From positions 1 through 64,000 of the forward strand of contig NZ_AUAX01000028.1 of assembly GCF_000428945.1 (NCBI RefSeq): DNA of 64,000 nt, in the 5' to 3' direction. Below the pieces are notes generated by a model. The model worked only from the letters and a program-made list of their open reading frames with translations, did not search any database and was not told the DNA's origin. The stretch is from Hamadaea tsunoensis DSM 44101 (lineage in GTDB: Bacteria > Actinomycetota > Actinomycetes > Mycobacteriales > Micromonosporaceae). Below, one piece after another: positions 53,507 through 61,449 of the stretch. Position 1 is the first letter of the stretch. The number at the start of each line of letters is the position of its first letter. The translations under genes were made by a program, and so were the position numbers.

Positions 53507-53956
53507 GAATTCTCTCCTGAAGGGGGTCGGCGTCGGGGGCCAATCGGGGGAAGAGTTCGGATGTGACGTTACGTGACTTCGACTCCGGCGGGACTGGCCG
53601 TCTGTACGCCGAATCATCACCGACCGTCGGCCGCAATGGCCTTCCGGGCAGCTTTTCGATGTTCCGTCCACGAAGGATCGACTAGGTCGCCGAATAGCGT
53701 TGATCTTCCATTCGGCGCACGTATTGATCCTTCGCCGGGGATGACGGCAGGACAACAGAACTCCTTGGAGGGGCCGGCAGCAAAGCCCTCCAGGATACGA
53801 CTACCGACCCGATAGGCAAAGTGTCAGATCTTGAACAGTGTCCATGATCGACAAAAGATGACCTTCAACGCGTGGTTGACGCGGGGTACGCGGCGGGTGC
53901 AGATTGATGACTCCGCACCGTACGCGGCGTGACGGAGGACGGGACGGACCCGGAAA
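53507..53956. other. Divergent promoter region, no gene
   Basis: 450 bp between the wHTH start and the putative leader RNA. No frame has convincing protein wording. It must contain the promoters of both island operons; inverted candidates exist but none stands out. Confidence 0.5.
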
Positions 53957-54042
53957 AGATGGAGGCCCCGGGGACATAACCGCAAGGGCCATCGGTCACT
54001 CCGGGGCTTTCACGGCCACTCTAACGCACTCCCAGGAAGGTT
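53957..54042 (+). ncRNA. Putative AbiF-type structured RNA
   Basis: Directly upstream of the HEPN gene. Outer stem ggccccgg (53964-53971) with ccggggct (54001-54008); inner stem accg (53979-53982) with cggt (53993-53996). The inner loop contains ggcc (53987-53990), which could pair with ggcc downstream (54014-54017), giving a pseudoknot. A conserved abiF RNA motif is known next to AbiF-type genes; this fits by position and shape but covariation cannot be tested here. Confidence 0.5.
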
Positions 54043-54045
54043 GCA

Positions 54046-54711
54046 ATGGCGCTCGATGACGGTTGGTACGAGCCCTATTTGGGAAACGAGCGCTTCGCTC
54101 GCTTTCTGTCGGCGGCCCACAACGATCGGTCCCGCGCCGTCGCGCTGGTTGATTGGGACAGGGAAATGCGCGGGGAATTGCAGAAGATCCTCGGCGAATG
54201 GGAGATAGCGCTACGCAATGCGTACGACGCCGTGATGAGTCGTTGGTGGATCGGTCCGGAGCATTGGCTGCTCGATCCGATGAGCCCTGTGCGGCGGCCT
54301 ATCATGCACGGCGCCGAGGACGTCAACAAACGATCGCGAGAGGCCATTGTGCGTGCGGTCCGGCGCATGCGCCCGGACGAGCCGATCGGGCAGCTGATCT
54401 CGCATCTCAATCTCGACTTCTGGCGGTACCTGTCGGTGAAGGCCCGCGAGAAGAGCCTCTGGGTTCCGGCACTGCATCGCGCCTTTCCCCGGGGGACCGA
54501 GCGCTTCGACGTCGACCGGCAGATCGACATGCTGTACCGGTTGCGCAACCGTGTCGCGCACCACGAGCCGATCTTCCACAAACCCATCAAGACCTACGTG
54601 ACGAGCCTCGTCTTCAGCTGCGAGCGCATCCGGCCCGAACTGGGGTCCGACATCGCGGCCCGGGACTCGATCGCACGCCTCTGGCGCGACCGACCGATCG
54701 ATCTGCGGTGA
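54046..54711 (+). CDS. Abi-like HEPN protein (AbiF/AbiD family)
   Basis: 221 residues from ATG 54046 with AGGAAGG 6 nt upstream. Abi_2 wording: LGEWEIALRNAYDAVM, WLLDP, LISHLNLDFWRYLSVKAREKSLWVPALHRAFP. HEPN RNase motif Rx4H: R167 to H172 in LRNRVAHHEPIF. Such proteins cause abortive infection, probably by cleaving RNA. First gene of the + strand island operon, 3 bp before the ATPase. Confidence 0.88.
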   Translation: MALDDGWYEPYLGNERFARFLSAAHNDRSRAVALVDWDREMRGELQKILGEWEIALRNAYDAVMSRWWIGPEHWLLDPMSPVRRPIMHGAEDVNKRSREAIVRAVRRMRPDEPIGQLISHLNLDFWRYLSVKAREKSLWVPALHRAFPRGTERFDVDRQIDMLYRLRNRVAHHEPIFHKPIKTYVTSLVFSCERIRPELGSDIAARDSIARLWRDRPIDLR

Positions 54712-54714
54712 ACG

Positions 54715-55989
54715 ATGCTGACCGCCTTGTCGTTCGCCCACTATCGCTGCTTCCGCGATCGCCAGAGACTCGACATCCGGCCGGTGACGGTCGTCCTCGG
54801 TAAGAACAACTCCGGCAAGAGCGCGTTCACCCGGGCGGCCATCGTGCTGCAGACGGGATTCCCCGCCGGAGGCGCCGAGGCACCTCGTGCGCCGCTGGAC
54901 CTCGACCGGCTGGGCGGCGAGTCGGTGGCGGCGTTCGCGGACCTGGTGCACGGCCACGACCCGGCCGGTGGGATCCACATCGGACTGGCGTTCTCCGACA
55001 ACCGGCTCCGGGCGGTCGAGGCCCGTATCGACAACATCGACGCCGAGCGGCGCCAGGTGGTCTCCCAGGTCACGGCGACGCTGGGGCACGGTGTCTGGCA
55101 GCTCGCCCGCACGACCGACGACCTCTACGAGCAGATGTGGACGGCGAACGACGGCCGGCGCCGGGTCGTCACCGGTCCGGTCGAGTTCCACGGTCTGCTG
55201 CCGAGATACCTGCCCCGCGAGATCCTCCCCCGCGACGACGAATTCGAACTCGCGGCCCACAGCGCCACCGCGTTCGGCCGGATCCGCTATCTGTCCCCGT
55301 TCCGGGACACCGTCCGGCGCGAGCATGCCGTACCGACGGGTGAACCCGACGGGGTGGGTGACCGGGGCCAGAACCTCGCCGCCGTCCTGGCCCACGACCA
55401 GGTACGCGGAGCCGGCCGCATGCGCCGCCGCGTGAACGAGATGCTGCGCGAGGTGCTGCCCGACTGGACACTCGACGAGGTGCCCGACGGCCGCCAGTTC
55501 GCTACCGTGCTGAGGTCGAATTCCGAGCCCGGCCTGGCGATCAACATCGCGGACGCTGGCTCGGGTGTGATGCAGATCCTGCCGATGCTGGTGCAGCAGG
55601 CCTGGGACGAACTCGCCGGGCATCGCGATCCGACGCTGTACATCGTGGAGGAACCGGAGCTGCACCTGCACCCGGCCGCCCACGCGCAGCTCGCGGACTT
55701 GTACCTCAAGGCCGCGAAGCTCACCGGCAACCGCTTCCTCATCGAGACGCACAGCGAGGCGCTGCTGCTGCGCCTGCGCCGCCGCGTCGCCGAGGAGGCC
55801 TGCTCCCCCGACGACGTGGGGATCTACTTCGTCCACCACGACGGCCGCGCCGCGACCGCCCAGCACATCACCGTCGACGCGCTGGGCCAGCTGAGCTCGT
55901 GGCCCGAGGGCATCTTCACCGAGGACTTCGAGGAAGTACGCGCGCTCGCCGCGGCCCAGATGCGGAAGGCGGGCCTCAGTGTTGCTTGA
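54715..55989 (+). CDS. AAA_15/21 ATPase with DUF3696-type end
   Basis: 424 residues. SMC/ABC-like: Walker A GKNNSGKS (29-36), signature region MQILPMLVQQ, Walker B LYIVEEPELHLHP, H-switch LIETHSEALLLRL, and the C-terminal LSSWPEGIFTEDFEEV segment of DUF3696 ATPases. Such ATPases sense or power effectors in phage-defence systems. The stop overlaps the next start by 11 bp. Confidence 0.9.
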   Translation: MLTALSFAHYRCFRDRQRLDIRPVTVVLGKNNSGKSAFTRAAIVLQTGFPAGGAEAPRAPLDLDRLGGESVAAFADLVHGHDPAGGIHIGLAFSDNRLRAVEARIDNIDAERRQVVSQVTATLGHGVWQLARTTDDLYEQMWTANDGRRRVVTGPVEFHGLLPRYLPREILPRDDEFELAAHSATAFGRIRYLSPFRDTVRREHAVPTGEPDGVGDRGQNLAAVLAHDQVRGAGRMRRRVNEMLREVLPDWTLDEVPDGRQFATVLRSNSEPGLAINIADAGSGVMQILPMLVQQAWDELAGHRDPTLYIVEEPELHLHPAAHAQLADLYLKAAKLTGNRFLIETHSEALLLRLRRRVAEEACSPDDVGIYFVHHDGRAATAQHITVDALGQLSSWPEGIFTEDFEEVRALAAAQMRKAGLSVA

Positions 55990-56899
55990 ACTCGACGAGG
56001 AGGTCTTCGCCGACGCCGACGGCCATAACGCCTTTCTCGTCCTCACGCTGCTCAGCTTCACGATCGACGGACGGCACGACTGGTACCCGCCGCCGGCCGT
56101 CCTCGACTCGGCGATCCGCTACCTGGAGGAAAACGCGCCGAAATTGCTGCATACGTGGCGGGAACTGCTGCGCAACGCCGCCACGGCCGGGGTCTGGCAG
56201 GCGGCACGCCCCCGGCCGCCGGTGACGGTGACCGCCGCGAATCTCGACGCCCTCGCCCACGACCTGGGCAGGCCGGCAGTGGTCGTCGTCGAGAACAGTC
56301 GCAACGACGGCAGCTTCCTTCGGGCGCTCTTTCAGGCGTACGCGCCGGAGCTCGCGACCGCGCTCGACCGGCATTGGCTCCGGTTCGGGCATACGGGCGG
56401 CGGGGGCGAACAGGTCCACGTCACCGACGAGGCCGCGACGGAGTTCAAGGCGATCTGCCGCGTGATCGTCATCAAGGACAACGATCGCAAGTACCTGGAA
56501 CCGATCGACCGGTCGGTGCCGGAGGCGTGGCCGCCCGAGCAGCCGCACGTCCACATCTGGCAGCGGCTGGAAGTGGAGAACTACCTGCCCGACGCGGTGT
56601 TGCACGCGACCAGCCACCCCGACGCGGAAACGATGATCTACCACCTGCGGATGATGACTCCCGAGCAGCAGCGCTGGATCGACATGAAGCACGGCCTGCC
56701 GAAGAGCAAACCGGCCGAGCTGTATCGCGAGGTCGATCCGGAAGCACGTCGCCACTGGCGGACCGGCTTCAAGCACCAGTTCCAGAATCCGCTGGTACCG
56801 GTGAGCGTCGTCCTGCGCGTCGAGGACTTCCGGCAGCTGGGCGACGACGTGCACGACGAACTCACCCAGCTGGTCCAGCGGATCAGGAGCGTGGCCTGA
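55979..56899 (+). CDS. TOPRIM-like putative nuclease effector
   Basis: 306 residues, GTG start. The centre has the three TOPRIM landmarks: Glu at 105 (VVVVENSRNDGSFLRALF), the DxD pair D167/D169 (RVIVIKDNDRKYL) and Glu at 200 in a REIENYL-like segment (RLEVENYLPDAV), as in DUF4435/OLD-type proteins. The first 80 residues are an extra helical domain. Likely a metal-dependent nuclease held by the ATPase, resembling AriA-AriB (PARIS) gene pairs. The call rests on motif shape, not on overall similarity. Confidence 0.7.
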   Translation: MLLELDEEVFADADGHNAFLVLTLLSFTIDGRHDWYPPPAVLDSAIRYLEENAPKLLHTWRELLRNAATAGVWQAARPRPPVTVTAANLDALAHDLGRPAVVVVENSRNDGSFLRALFQAYAPELATALDRHWLRFGHTGGGGEQVHVTDEAATEFKAICRVIVIKDNDRKYLEPIDRSVPEAWPPEQPHVHIWQRLEVENYLPDAVLHATSHPDAETMIYHLRMMTPEQQRWIDMKHGLPKSKPAELYREVDPEARRHWRTGFKHQFQNPLVPVSVVLRVEDFRQLGDDVHDELTQLVQRIRSVA

Positions 56900-56927
56900 C
56901 CCCGGACGCCGGCGCCCCGGTCAGGCC
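56893..56927. terminator. Hairpin at the end of the defence operon
   Basis: ggcctgacc (56893-56901) pairs with ggtcaggcc (56919-56927), with an inner CG-rich loop. It covers the TOPRIM stop and reaches the convergent small protein's stop. Confidence 0.6.
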
Positions 56928-57139
56928 GCCGAACGCTTGTCCGGAGTGGGCGTGGTAGGGGCGATCTCCGCCTGAATCCGGATCTCCATCCGCTGGCGGT
57001 GGGCCGCCGGGTTCCACGCCTCCTCGAGCGGCCCGACGAGCGCGAGCCCCGCGCCGCTCGTCCGCATGCGCTTGGCCACCAGCACACACCCACCGAGAAC
57101 CGCCGAGAAACCCAGCACCAGAACCAGAATCAGCCCCAC
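56921..57139 (-). CDS. 72-residue single-pass membrane protein
   Basis: GTG start (57139) following GGTACCCTGACGCC. One transmembrane helix (LILVLVLGFSAVLGGCVLVA), basic KRMR after it, then a hydrophilic cytoplasmic tail. Starts 5 bp after the dienelactone hydrolase stop, so probably co-transcribed with it. No family recognised. Confidence 0.6.
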   Translation of the reverse strand: MGLILVLVLGFSAVLGGCVLVAKRMRTSGAGLALVGPLEEAWNPAAHRQRMEIRIQAEIAPTTPTPDKRSAA

Positions 57140-57143
57140 GGCG

Positions 57144-57884
57144 TCAGGGTACCGCGAGGAACTCCGTGATCCGCTCCCACGCTTCGGCCGCGGCCTCCGC
57201 GTGGCCCTCGCGCCCGAAGTAGTCCCACTCGATGAAGCCGTGCGGCTGGCCCGGGAAGACGAGGATCTCATGGCGTACGCCGGTGGCGGCCAGATGGCGT
57301 CCGAGCGCCTCGTGCACGGCGGACGGGACCTCCTTGTCGGCGCCGCCGAAGATTCCGAGTACCGGCACCTCGATGGCGGCGGAGAAGTCCTCGGGCAGTG
57401 CGGCGGAGACGCCCGCCTCCCCGATGTAGGGGCAGATGCCGATCACGCCGGCGAGACCGAGGCCGGCTGTCCCGGCGTGGAGCGCGTTGGCGCCGCCGAT
57501 GCAGAACCCGGCCGCGTACACAGGACCGTCGCCGAGACCGCGCAGGTACGCGATCGCCGCCGTCACGTCCGCCACCATCAGCTCGCGGTCGAACGTCTCC
57601 CGGATGGCCGGGTCGTATTCCTCACCGCGGGCGGCCGGGCCGAGCGTACGCCCGTAGTAGTCGATGACCAGCACGTCCGCCCCGGTACGCGCGAACCGCC
57701 GGGCCAGTTCCCGGAAGGGCGACCGCATGCCGCCCACGTCCGGCAGCAGGACGACCCGGGCTCCCGTGGGCGCCTCGGCCCGGGCCAGGTACGCGCCGAA
57801 CTGCGATCCGTCGGCCGACGTCAACGTGATCGTGGGATCGGTGTCCGGGGTGTGAGCTGCGGTCGCGTCGTCATCGAGGCACAT
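57144..57884 (-). CDS. Dienelactone hydrolase-family protein
   Basis: 246 residues. Alpha/beta hydrolase with Cys nucleophile in AAGFCIGG, Asp in FGGADKEVP and His in GQPHGFIEWDYFGREGHA. Hydrolyses ester or lactone substrates in the cytoplasm; the physiological substrate is unknown. Confidence 0.9.
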   Translation of the reverse strand: MCLDDDATAAHTPDTDPTITLTSADGSQFGAYLARAEAPTGARVVLLPDVGGMRSPFRELARRFARTGADVLVIDYYGRTLGPAARGEEYDPAIRETFDRELMVADVTAAIAYLRGLGDGPVYAAGFCIGGANALHAGTAGLGLAGVIGICPYIGEAGVSAALPEDFSAAIEVPVLGIFGGADKEVPSAVHEALGRHLAATGVRHEILVFPGQPHGFIEWDYFGREGHAEAAAEAWERITEFLAVP

Positions 57885-57936
57885 GCCTTGACCGTAGCGT
57901 TCAGGTCAACGCGATTTCCGCGGTCGTCCCTGCACC

Positions 57937-57985
57937 ACGCAGCCGTCCCAGCACCACGCGGCAGCCGTCCCCAGCGCCACGCGGC
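57937..57985. repeat. 22-23 bp x2 repeat after the kinase gene
   Basis: agccgtcccagcaccacgcgg (from about 57940) is followed by agccgtccccagcgccacgcgg and a partial third agcggtcctcag. It sits directly after the nucleoside kinase stop (57994) towards the hydrolase; a period not divisible by three suits its non-coding place. Confidence 0.75.
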
Positions 57986-57993
57986 AGCGGTCC

Positions 57994-58566
57994 TCAGTAG
58001 CCGGGCACCACCAGATCGAACGTCTCCTGTGGACGGATGTGCCGGTAGTAGTGCTCCTCGGCGGCGTCCCAGTGCGGCCACCAGTCGTCGTTGCCGTGCC
58101 CGCGTTCGTGCAGCCGCCGCAGGCGCTCCTCGGCCGGGGTCTCGACGAAGACGGTGAGGCCGAGCAGGTCCGCGTACTCGGGGCGGGCCGCGTAGACGCC
58201 TTCGAAGATCACGATCGGGGTGGCCTTCAGCTCGACCGTCTCGTCGGCCAGGCCGCCCTCGGGCCGCCAGCTGTACGGCTGGTAGGCCGCGGTCCGCCCC
58301 TCCTTCAGGGGTTCGAGGACCTCGCGCCGCAGCCGCTGCCAGTCGAAGAACAGGTCGACGCCCTCGGCAGCGTTCCACGCGCGGCGTACGCCGTCCGGCG
58401 CCTCGCGGTAGAAGTCGTCGCCCTGCACGAGGGTCACCCCGAGCCGGTCGGCGAGCAGCCGTCCGAGAGTCGACGTCCCCGCCGCGCTGTGCCCGTCCAC
58501 CGCGACGATCAGCGGGCGGTCGGTACGGGCGGCGAGGTGCTCCAGCACACTGTCAGCGGCGGTCAT
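57994..58566 (-). CDS. Uridine kinase-like P-loop protein lacking the P-loop Lys
   Basis: 190 residues. Related to (d)NMP/uridine kinases: VAVDGHSAAGTSTLGRLLADRLG, LVQGDDFYREAPDG, FFDWQRLRREVLEPL, VIFEGVYAARPEY, ETPAEERLRRLHERG. The P-loop is GHSAAGTST: Thr31 takes the place of the conserved Lys (GxxxxGKS/T). Phosphoryl transfer may be weak or lost, or the protein may bind nucleotide for another role. Confidence 0.82.
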   Translation of the reverse strand: MTAADSVLEHLAARTDRPLIVAVDGHSAAGTSTLGRLLADRLGVTLVQGDDFYREAPDGVRRAWNAAEGVDLFFDWQRLRREVLEPLKEGRTAAYQPYSWRPEGGLADETVELKATPIVIFEGVYAARPEYADLLGLTVFVETPAEERLRRLHERGHGNDDWWPHWDAAEEHYYRHIRPQETFDLVVPGY

Positions 58567-58616
58567 CGGGACACCTTACGTCCGGCTCCTGGTACCGTTC
58601 GATCAGGGGTGATCTT

Positions 58617-59531
58617 GTGCAGGCGACGGAGGCGTTCGAGGCGCAGCGGCCGCGGTTGCGCGCGGTCGCGTACCGGATGCTCGGCTCGCTCGCCGAGGCG
58701 GACGACGCCGTCCAGGAGACATGGCTGCGGCTGCACCGGACGCAGGAGAGCGAGTCCGGCGAGCCGATCGAGAACCTCGGCGGCTGGCTCACCACGGTCA
58801 CCGCCCGGGTCTGCCTGAACGTCCTGCGCTCGCGAGGCCACCGCCGCGAGGAGCCCTACGATCCCTACAGCTCCGATGTGGACGGTTCCACCCCGCACAT
58901 CCCCGACCCGATCGTCAGCCCGGACACCGGCCTCGACCCGGAGCACGAGGCGCTGCTCGCCGACTCGGTCGGCCTCGCGCTCCTCGTCGTGCTCGACACG
59001 CTCACCCCCGCCGAGCGCGTCGCCTTCGTCCTGCACGACCTCTTCGCCGTCTCCTTCGACGAGATCGCCCCGCTCCTCGACCGCACCCCGGCGACCACGC
59101 GGCAACTGGCCAGCCGGGCGCGGCGACGCGTACAGGGACAGGATCCGATGCCCGACCCGGACCTCGCCCGCCAGCGCGCGGTCGTCGACGCCTTCTTCGC
59201 CGCGTCCCGCGAAGGCGACCTCGACGGCCTCATCGCCGTCCTCGACCCCGACGTCGTGCTGCGCTCCGACGGCGGCACGTCCCGGCCCCGCCTCAACATC
59301 GTCCTGCGCGGTCCGCAGGCAGTCTCCCAGCAGGCGTACGCGTCGGGCCGGCTGTCGGCGTACATGCACCGGGCACTCATCAACGGCACGCCGGGGGCGG
59401 TCGTCATCGCCAACGGCAAACCGATGTTCGTCATGGCGTTCACGGTGCGCGGGGGAAGGATCGTCGCGATGGACATCCTCGCCGACGTCGACCGCCTCGA
59501 AGCCCTCGACCTCTCCGCCGTGGCGGGATAG
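58617..59531 (+). CDS. ECF41-type sigma factor (SigJ-like)
   Basis: 304 residues, GTG start behind AGGGG. Sigma region 2 (AEADDAVQETWLRLHRTQ) and 4 (LTPAERVAFVLHDLFAVSFDEIAPLLDRTPATTRQLASRARRR) are followed by a SnoaL-like C-domain (VVDAFFAASREGDLDGLIAVLDPDVVLRSDGG, INGTPGAVVIANG) that modulates activity. No neighbouring oxidoreductase or carboxymuconolactone-type partner is seen, although these often accompany ECF41 genes. Confidence 0.92.
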   Translation: MQATEAFEAQRPRLRAVAYRMLGSLAEADDAVQETWLRLHRTQESESGEPIENLGGWLTTVTARVCLNVLRSRGHRREEPYDPYSSDVDGSTPHIPDPIVSPDTGLDPEHEALLADSVGLALLVVLDTLTPAERVAFVLHDLFAVSFDEIAPLLDRTPATTRQLASRARRRVQGQDPMPDPDLARQRAVVDAFFAASREGDLDGLIAVLDPDVVLRSDGGTSRPRLNIVLRGPQAVSQQAYASGRLSAYMHRALINGTPGAVVIANGKPMFVMAFTVRGGRIVAMDILADVDRLEALDLSAVAG

Positions 59532-59533
59532 CT

Positions 59534-60007
59534 CTAGGCGGCACAAGGACCCGGTTTGTCGTTACGCAGCACCGTGAATGTCGCAACTGTGCTGCCGGGA
59601 AGCGTGTCGACCTTCGCTGCCAATCCGCTGCTGGTTCCTCGGCTCATCACCATCACATGCAGCGTGTACGGAACGCCGACATTGATCTTCGGGTCATCGC
59701 CGAACTGCGCGAGTGCCTGCCACGTCGTGGAGTCGTTGAACACGGCTTCGCCCTGCGGCCAATACGGCCCGTCGCCGATCATCAGGCGGATGACCTTGTC
59801 TGATGCCAATCCCGTCGCGTCGCCCCACACGTACTGCTTCACGCAGACATACTGACGTTCCTCAAGATTGACACCGACCTGCGCGGACGTCGTCCTGGCC
59901 GAAGGTGAAGGCCGCGCGGACTTTGATCCGGTGGGGCTCGCCGGTCGGAACGAGCGGCCTGAGGCTGTTCGACTGATGGTCGGCGAGACCTGAAGAGCGG
60001 TATCCAT
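59534..60007 (-). pseudogene. Frameshifted hypothetical protein
   Basis: The C-terminal 110 codons (LEERQYVCVKQYVWGDATGLASDKVIRLMIGDGPYWPQGEAV..) look like real protein, but the codons before them are not convincing. The upstream neighbouring frame reads PTGEPHRIKVRAAFTFGQDDVRAG, a natural continuation, joined near 59880-59890 by a one-base shift. Function unknown. Could also be two independent reading frames. Confidence 0.5.
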
Positions 60008-60035
60008 GAGGATGTCTCAGCGAGGGAGGCCTTCC

Positions 60036-60392
60036 GTGGACCCACTGCATGCGTTGACTATGCGCTACCACGCCGAACTCGTCGAAGGGGTCAAGGCCCT
60101 CACGAAGGACATCGGCTACCGTGCACCGCTTTTCACCCGAATGCTCGGACAGTACGGCGGAGTGGAGACCACACGGCGCCTGCTACGCGGCGCGAAGACG
60201 CACGAAGGCTTCCTGATCCTGTTCGTACACCAGCGCCTCGACCGAAGCGTCGAGGCCTGGATGCTCCGCCCCGAGTTCACACCGCTGTTCGACGACGAGG
60301 AACGAAGGATCTCGCGCGAGAGGCTCGAAGCGCACGGCTTCGACGTCGATCGCTATCTCCGCGAAGTTGATCAAACAGCGTACTTGCCGTAG
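60036..60392 (+). CDS. Conserved hypothetical protein
   Basis: 118 residues from GTG 60036, chosen for GGGAGG 6 nt upstream; an ATG at 60006 lacks one. Helical protein with wording YHAELVEGVKALTKDIGYRAPLFTRMLGQYGGVETTRRLL and EAWMLRPEFTPLFDDEER seen in uncharacterised actinobacterial proteins. No motif indicates a function. Overlaps the convergent next gene by 22 bp. Confidence 0.7.
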   Translation: MDPLHALTMRYHAELVEGVKALTKDIGYRAPLFTRMLGQYGGVETTRRLLRGAKTHEGFLILFVHQRLDRSVEAWMLRPEFTPLFDDEERRISRERLEAHGFDVDRYLREVDQTAYLP

Positions 60393-61228
60393 CCGTGGCG
60401 CATGCGGAACTTCATCGGCTCTGTGCCCGTCGCGACGACGTGCGCGATGAGCTCCATCCGCAGTGACTCCGGAATCGCCGAACGCGGCGGCCGCGTCCAC
60501 TCCAGCGACGTGAACAGGTCGGCGGCGCCGTCGAGCTGGGAGGGAGTCAGCGGGCCGCCGGTCACGACCGCCAGGAGAGCCTCGTCCGATTCCGCCAAGA
60601 GCATGCGCCGCGGGATCAACTCGTGCCAGGGTGTGCCGTCGGTCGACCGGGCGGCAAGGCTGGCCCAGGCAAGGAGCATCGCGATGCGCTCAGCCCGGTC
60701 AGGATGATGTTCCCGGAGAAGCGTGATGAGCTTGTCCTCCGCACCGGGTTCACGGCGCGACGCCGCTTCGACCGCCCACATCAGCACCTTCGGCCCGGCC
60801 GCGACCCAGCGGACGCGGCGCTCCTCGTCCCTGGCGCGCTCCGCCGCGATCGCCTGCCTTGCGCGCACGGAGCCGGAAAGGCCACGCTCGGCCAGCCAGC
60901 CGATGAGCGCCGACGCGTCGAGCAAGGGCGCATCGAACCCGCCGTCACGGATCCACTCCTGGTGGTGCAGGGTCCAGCGGCGTATCTCCTTTCCCTGCGC
61001 GTTGATCGCCAGGAACGTCGGCGAGCCGAGGCAACGGCACAGGTGGCGGGCGCCACCGTCGACTACGTCCAGGAGCGCGGCCAGCTCGTGGATCTCCGTA
61101 CCGGTCAGGATGGTTCGCGCCGCGCCGGGACGGTCGAGCTCGTCCGGCGGCGACTCGATGATCACCACCGTGGTGGCGCGGCGGAGTATGCCCCGGATTC
61201 TCACTGTCGTCGGCTGGGCGTGTGTCAC
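60371..61228 (-). CDS. Hypothetical protein
   Basis: 285 residues, ATG start. N-terminal about 100 residues may be a small beta-alpha domain (GARHLCRCLGSPTFLAINAQGKEIRRWTLHHQEWI); the rest is helical. No catalytic motif recognised. It overlaps the + strand neighbour at its 3' end by 22 bp, which is unusual but common in dense genomes. Confidence 0.65.
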   Translation of the reverse strand: MTHAQPTTVRIRGILRRATTVVIIESPPDELDRPGAARTILTGTEIHELAALLDVVDGGARHLCRCLGSPTFLAINAQGKEIRRWTLHHQEWIRDGGFDAPLLDASALIGWLAERGLSGSVRARQAIAAERARDEERRVRWVAAGPKVLMWAVEAASRREPGAEDKLITLLREHHPDRAERIAMLLAWASLAARSTDGTPWHELIPRRMLLAESDEALLAVVTGGPLTPSQLDGAADLFTSLEWTRPPRSAIPESLRMELIAHVVATGTEPMKFRMRHGYGKYAV

Positions 61229-61378
61229 GGACTGGAGGCTACCTCGGCGTGGGTGACAGGCTTGTTGTCGGCGTACGCGGGAAGATGCTCAAGTACGTAC
61301 GCGTGAACGTGCTCAGCGCTCGTTGCGGAAGGGTTGCCGGCTTAGCGCCCGGGAATCGGGACGGCAAGCAGTGATGTA

Positions 61379-61394
61379 GCTCCTCGTGAGGAGC
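61379..61394. other. Palindrome and short upstream reading frame before SMI1 gene
   Basis: gctcctcgtgaggagc is a 7-2-7 hairpin. Ten bases on, ATG 61404 opens a 17-codon frame (MTDLIPGNRV..) that overlaps the SMI1 start at 61450. Could be a short leader peptide; evidence is limited to position and a GAGGAG within the hairpin. Confidence 0.3.
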
Positions 61395-61449
61395 GAGCAC
61401 CCGATGACAGATCTGATACCTGGGAACAGAGTCATGCATCATGGGGGCC

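Noticed and set aside
57821..58378. A second frame across the kinase gene
   Set aside because: Fully inside the kinase gene with Arg/Ala-rich composition.
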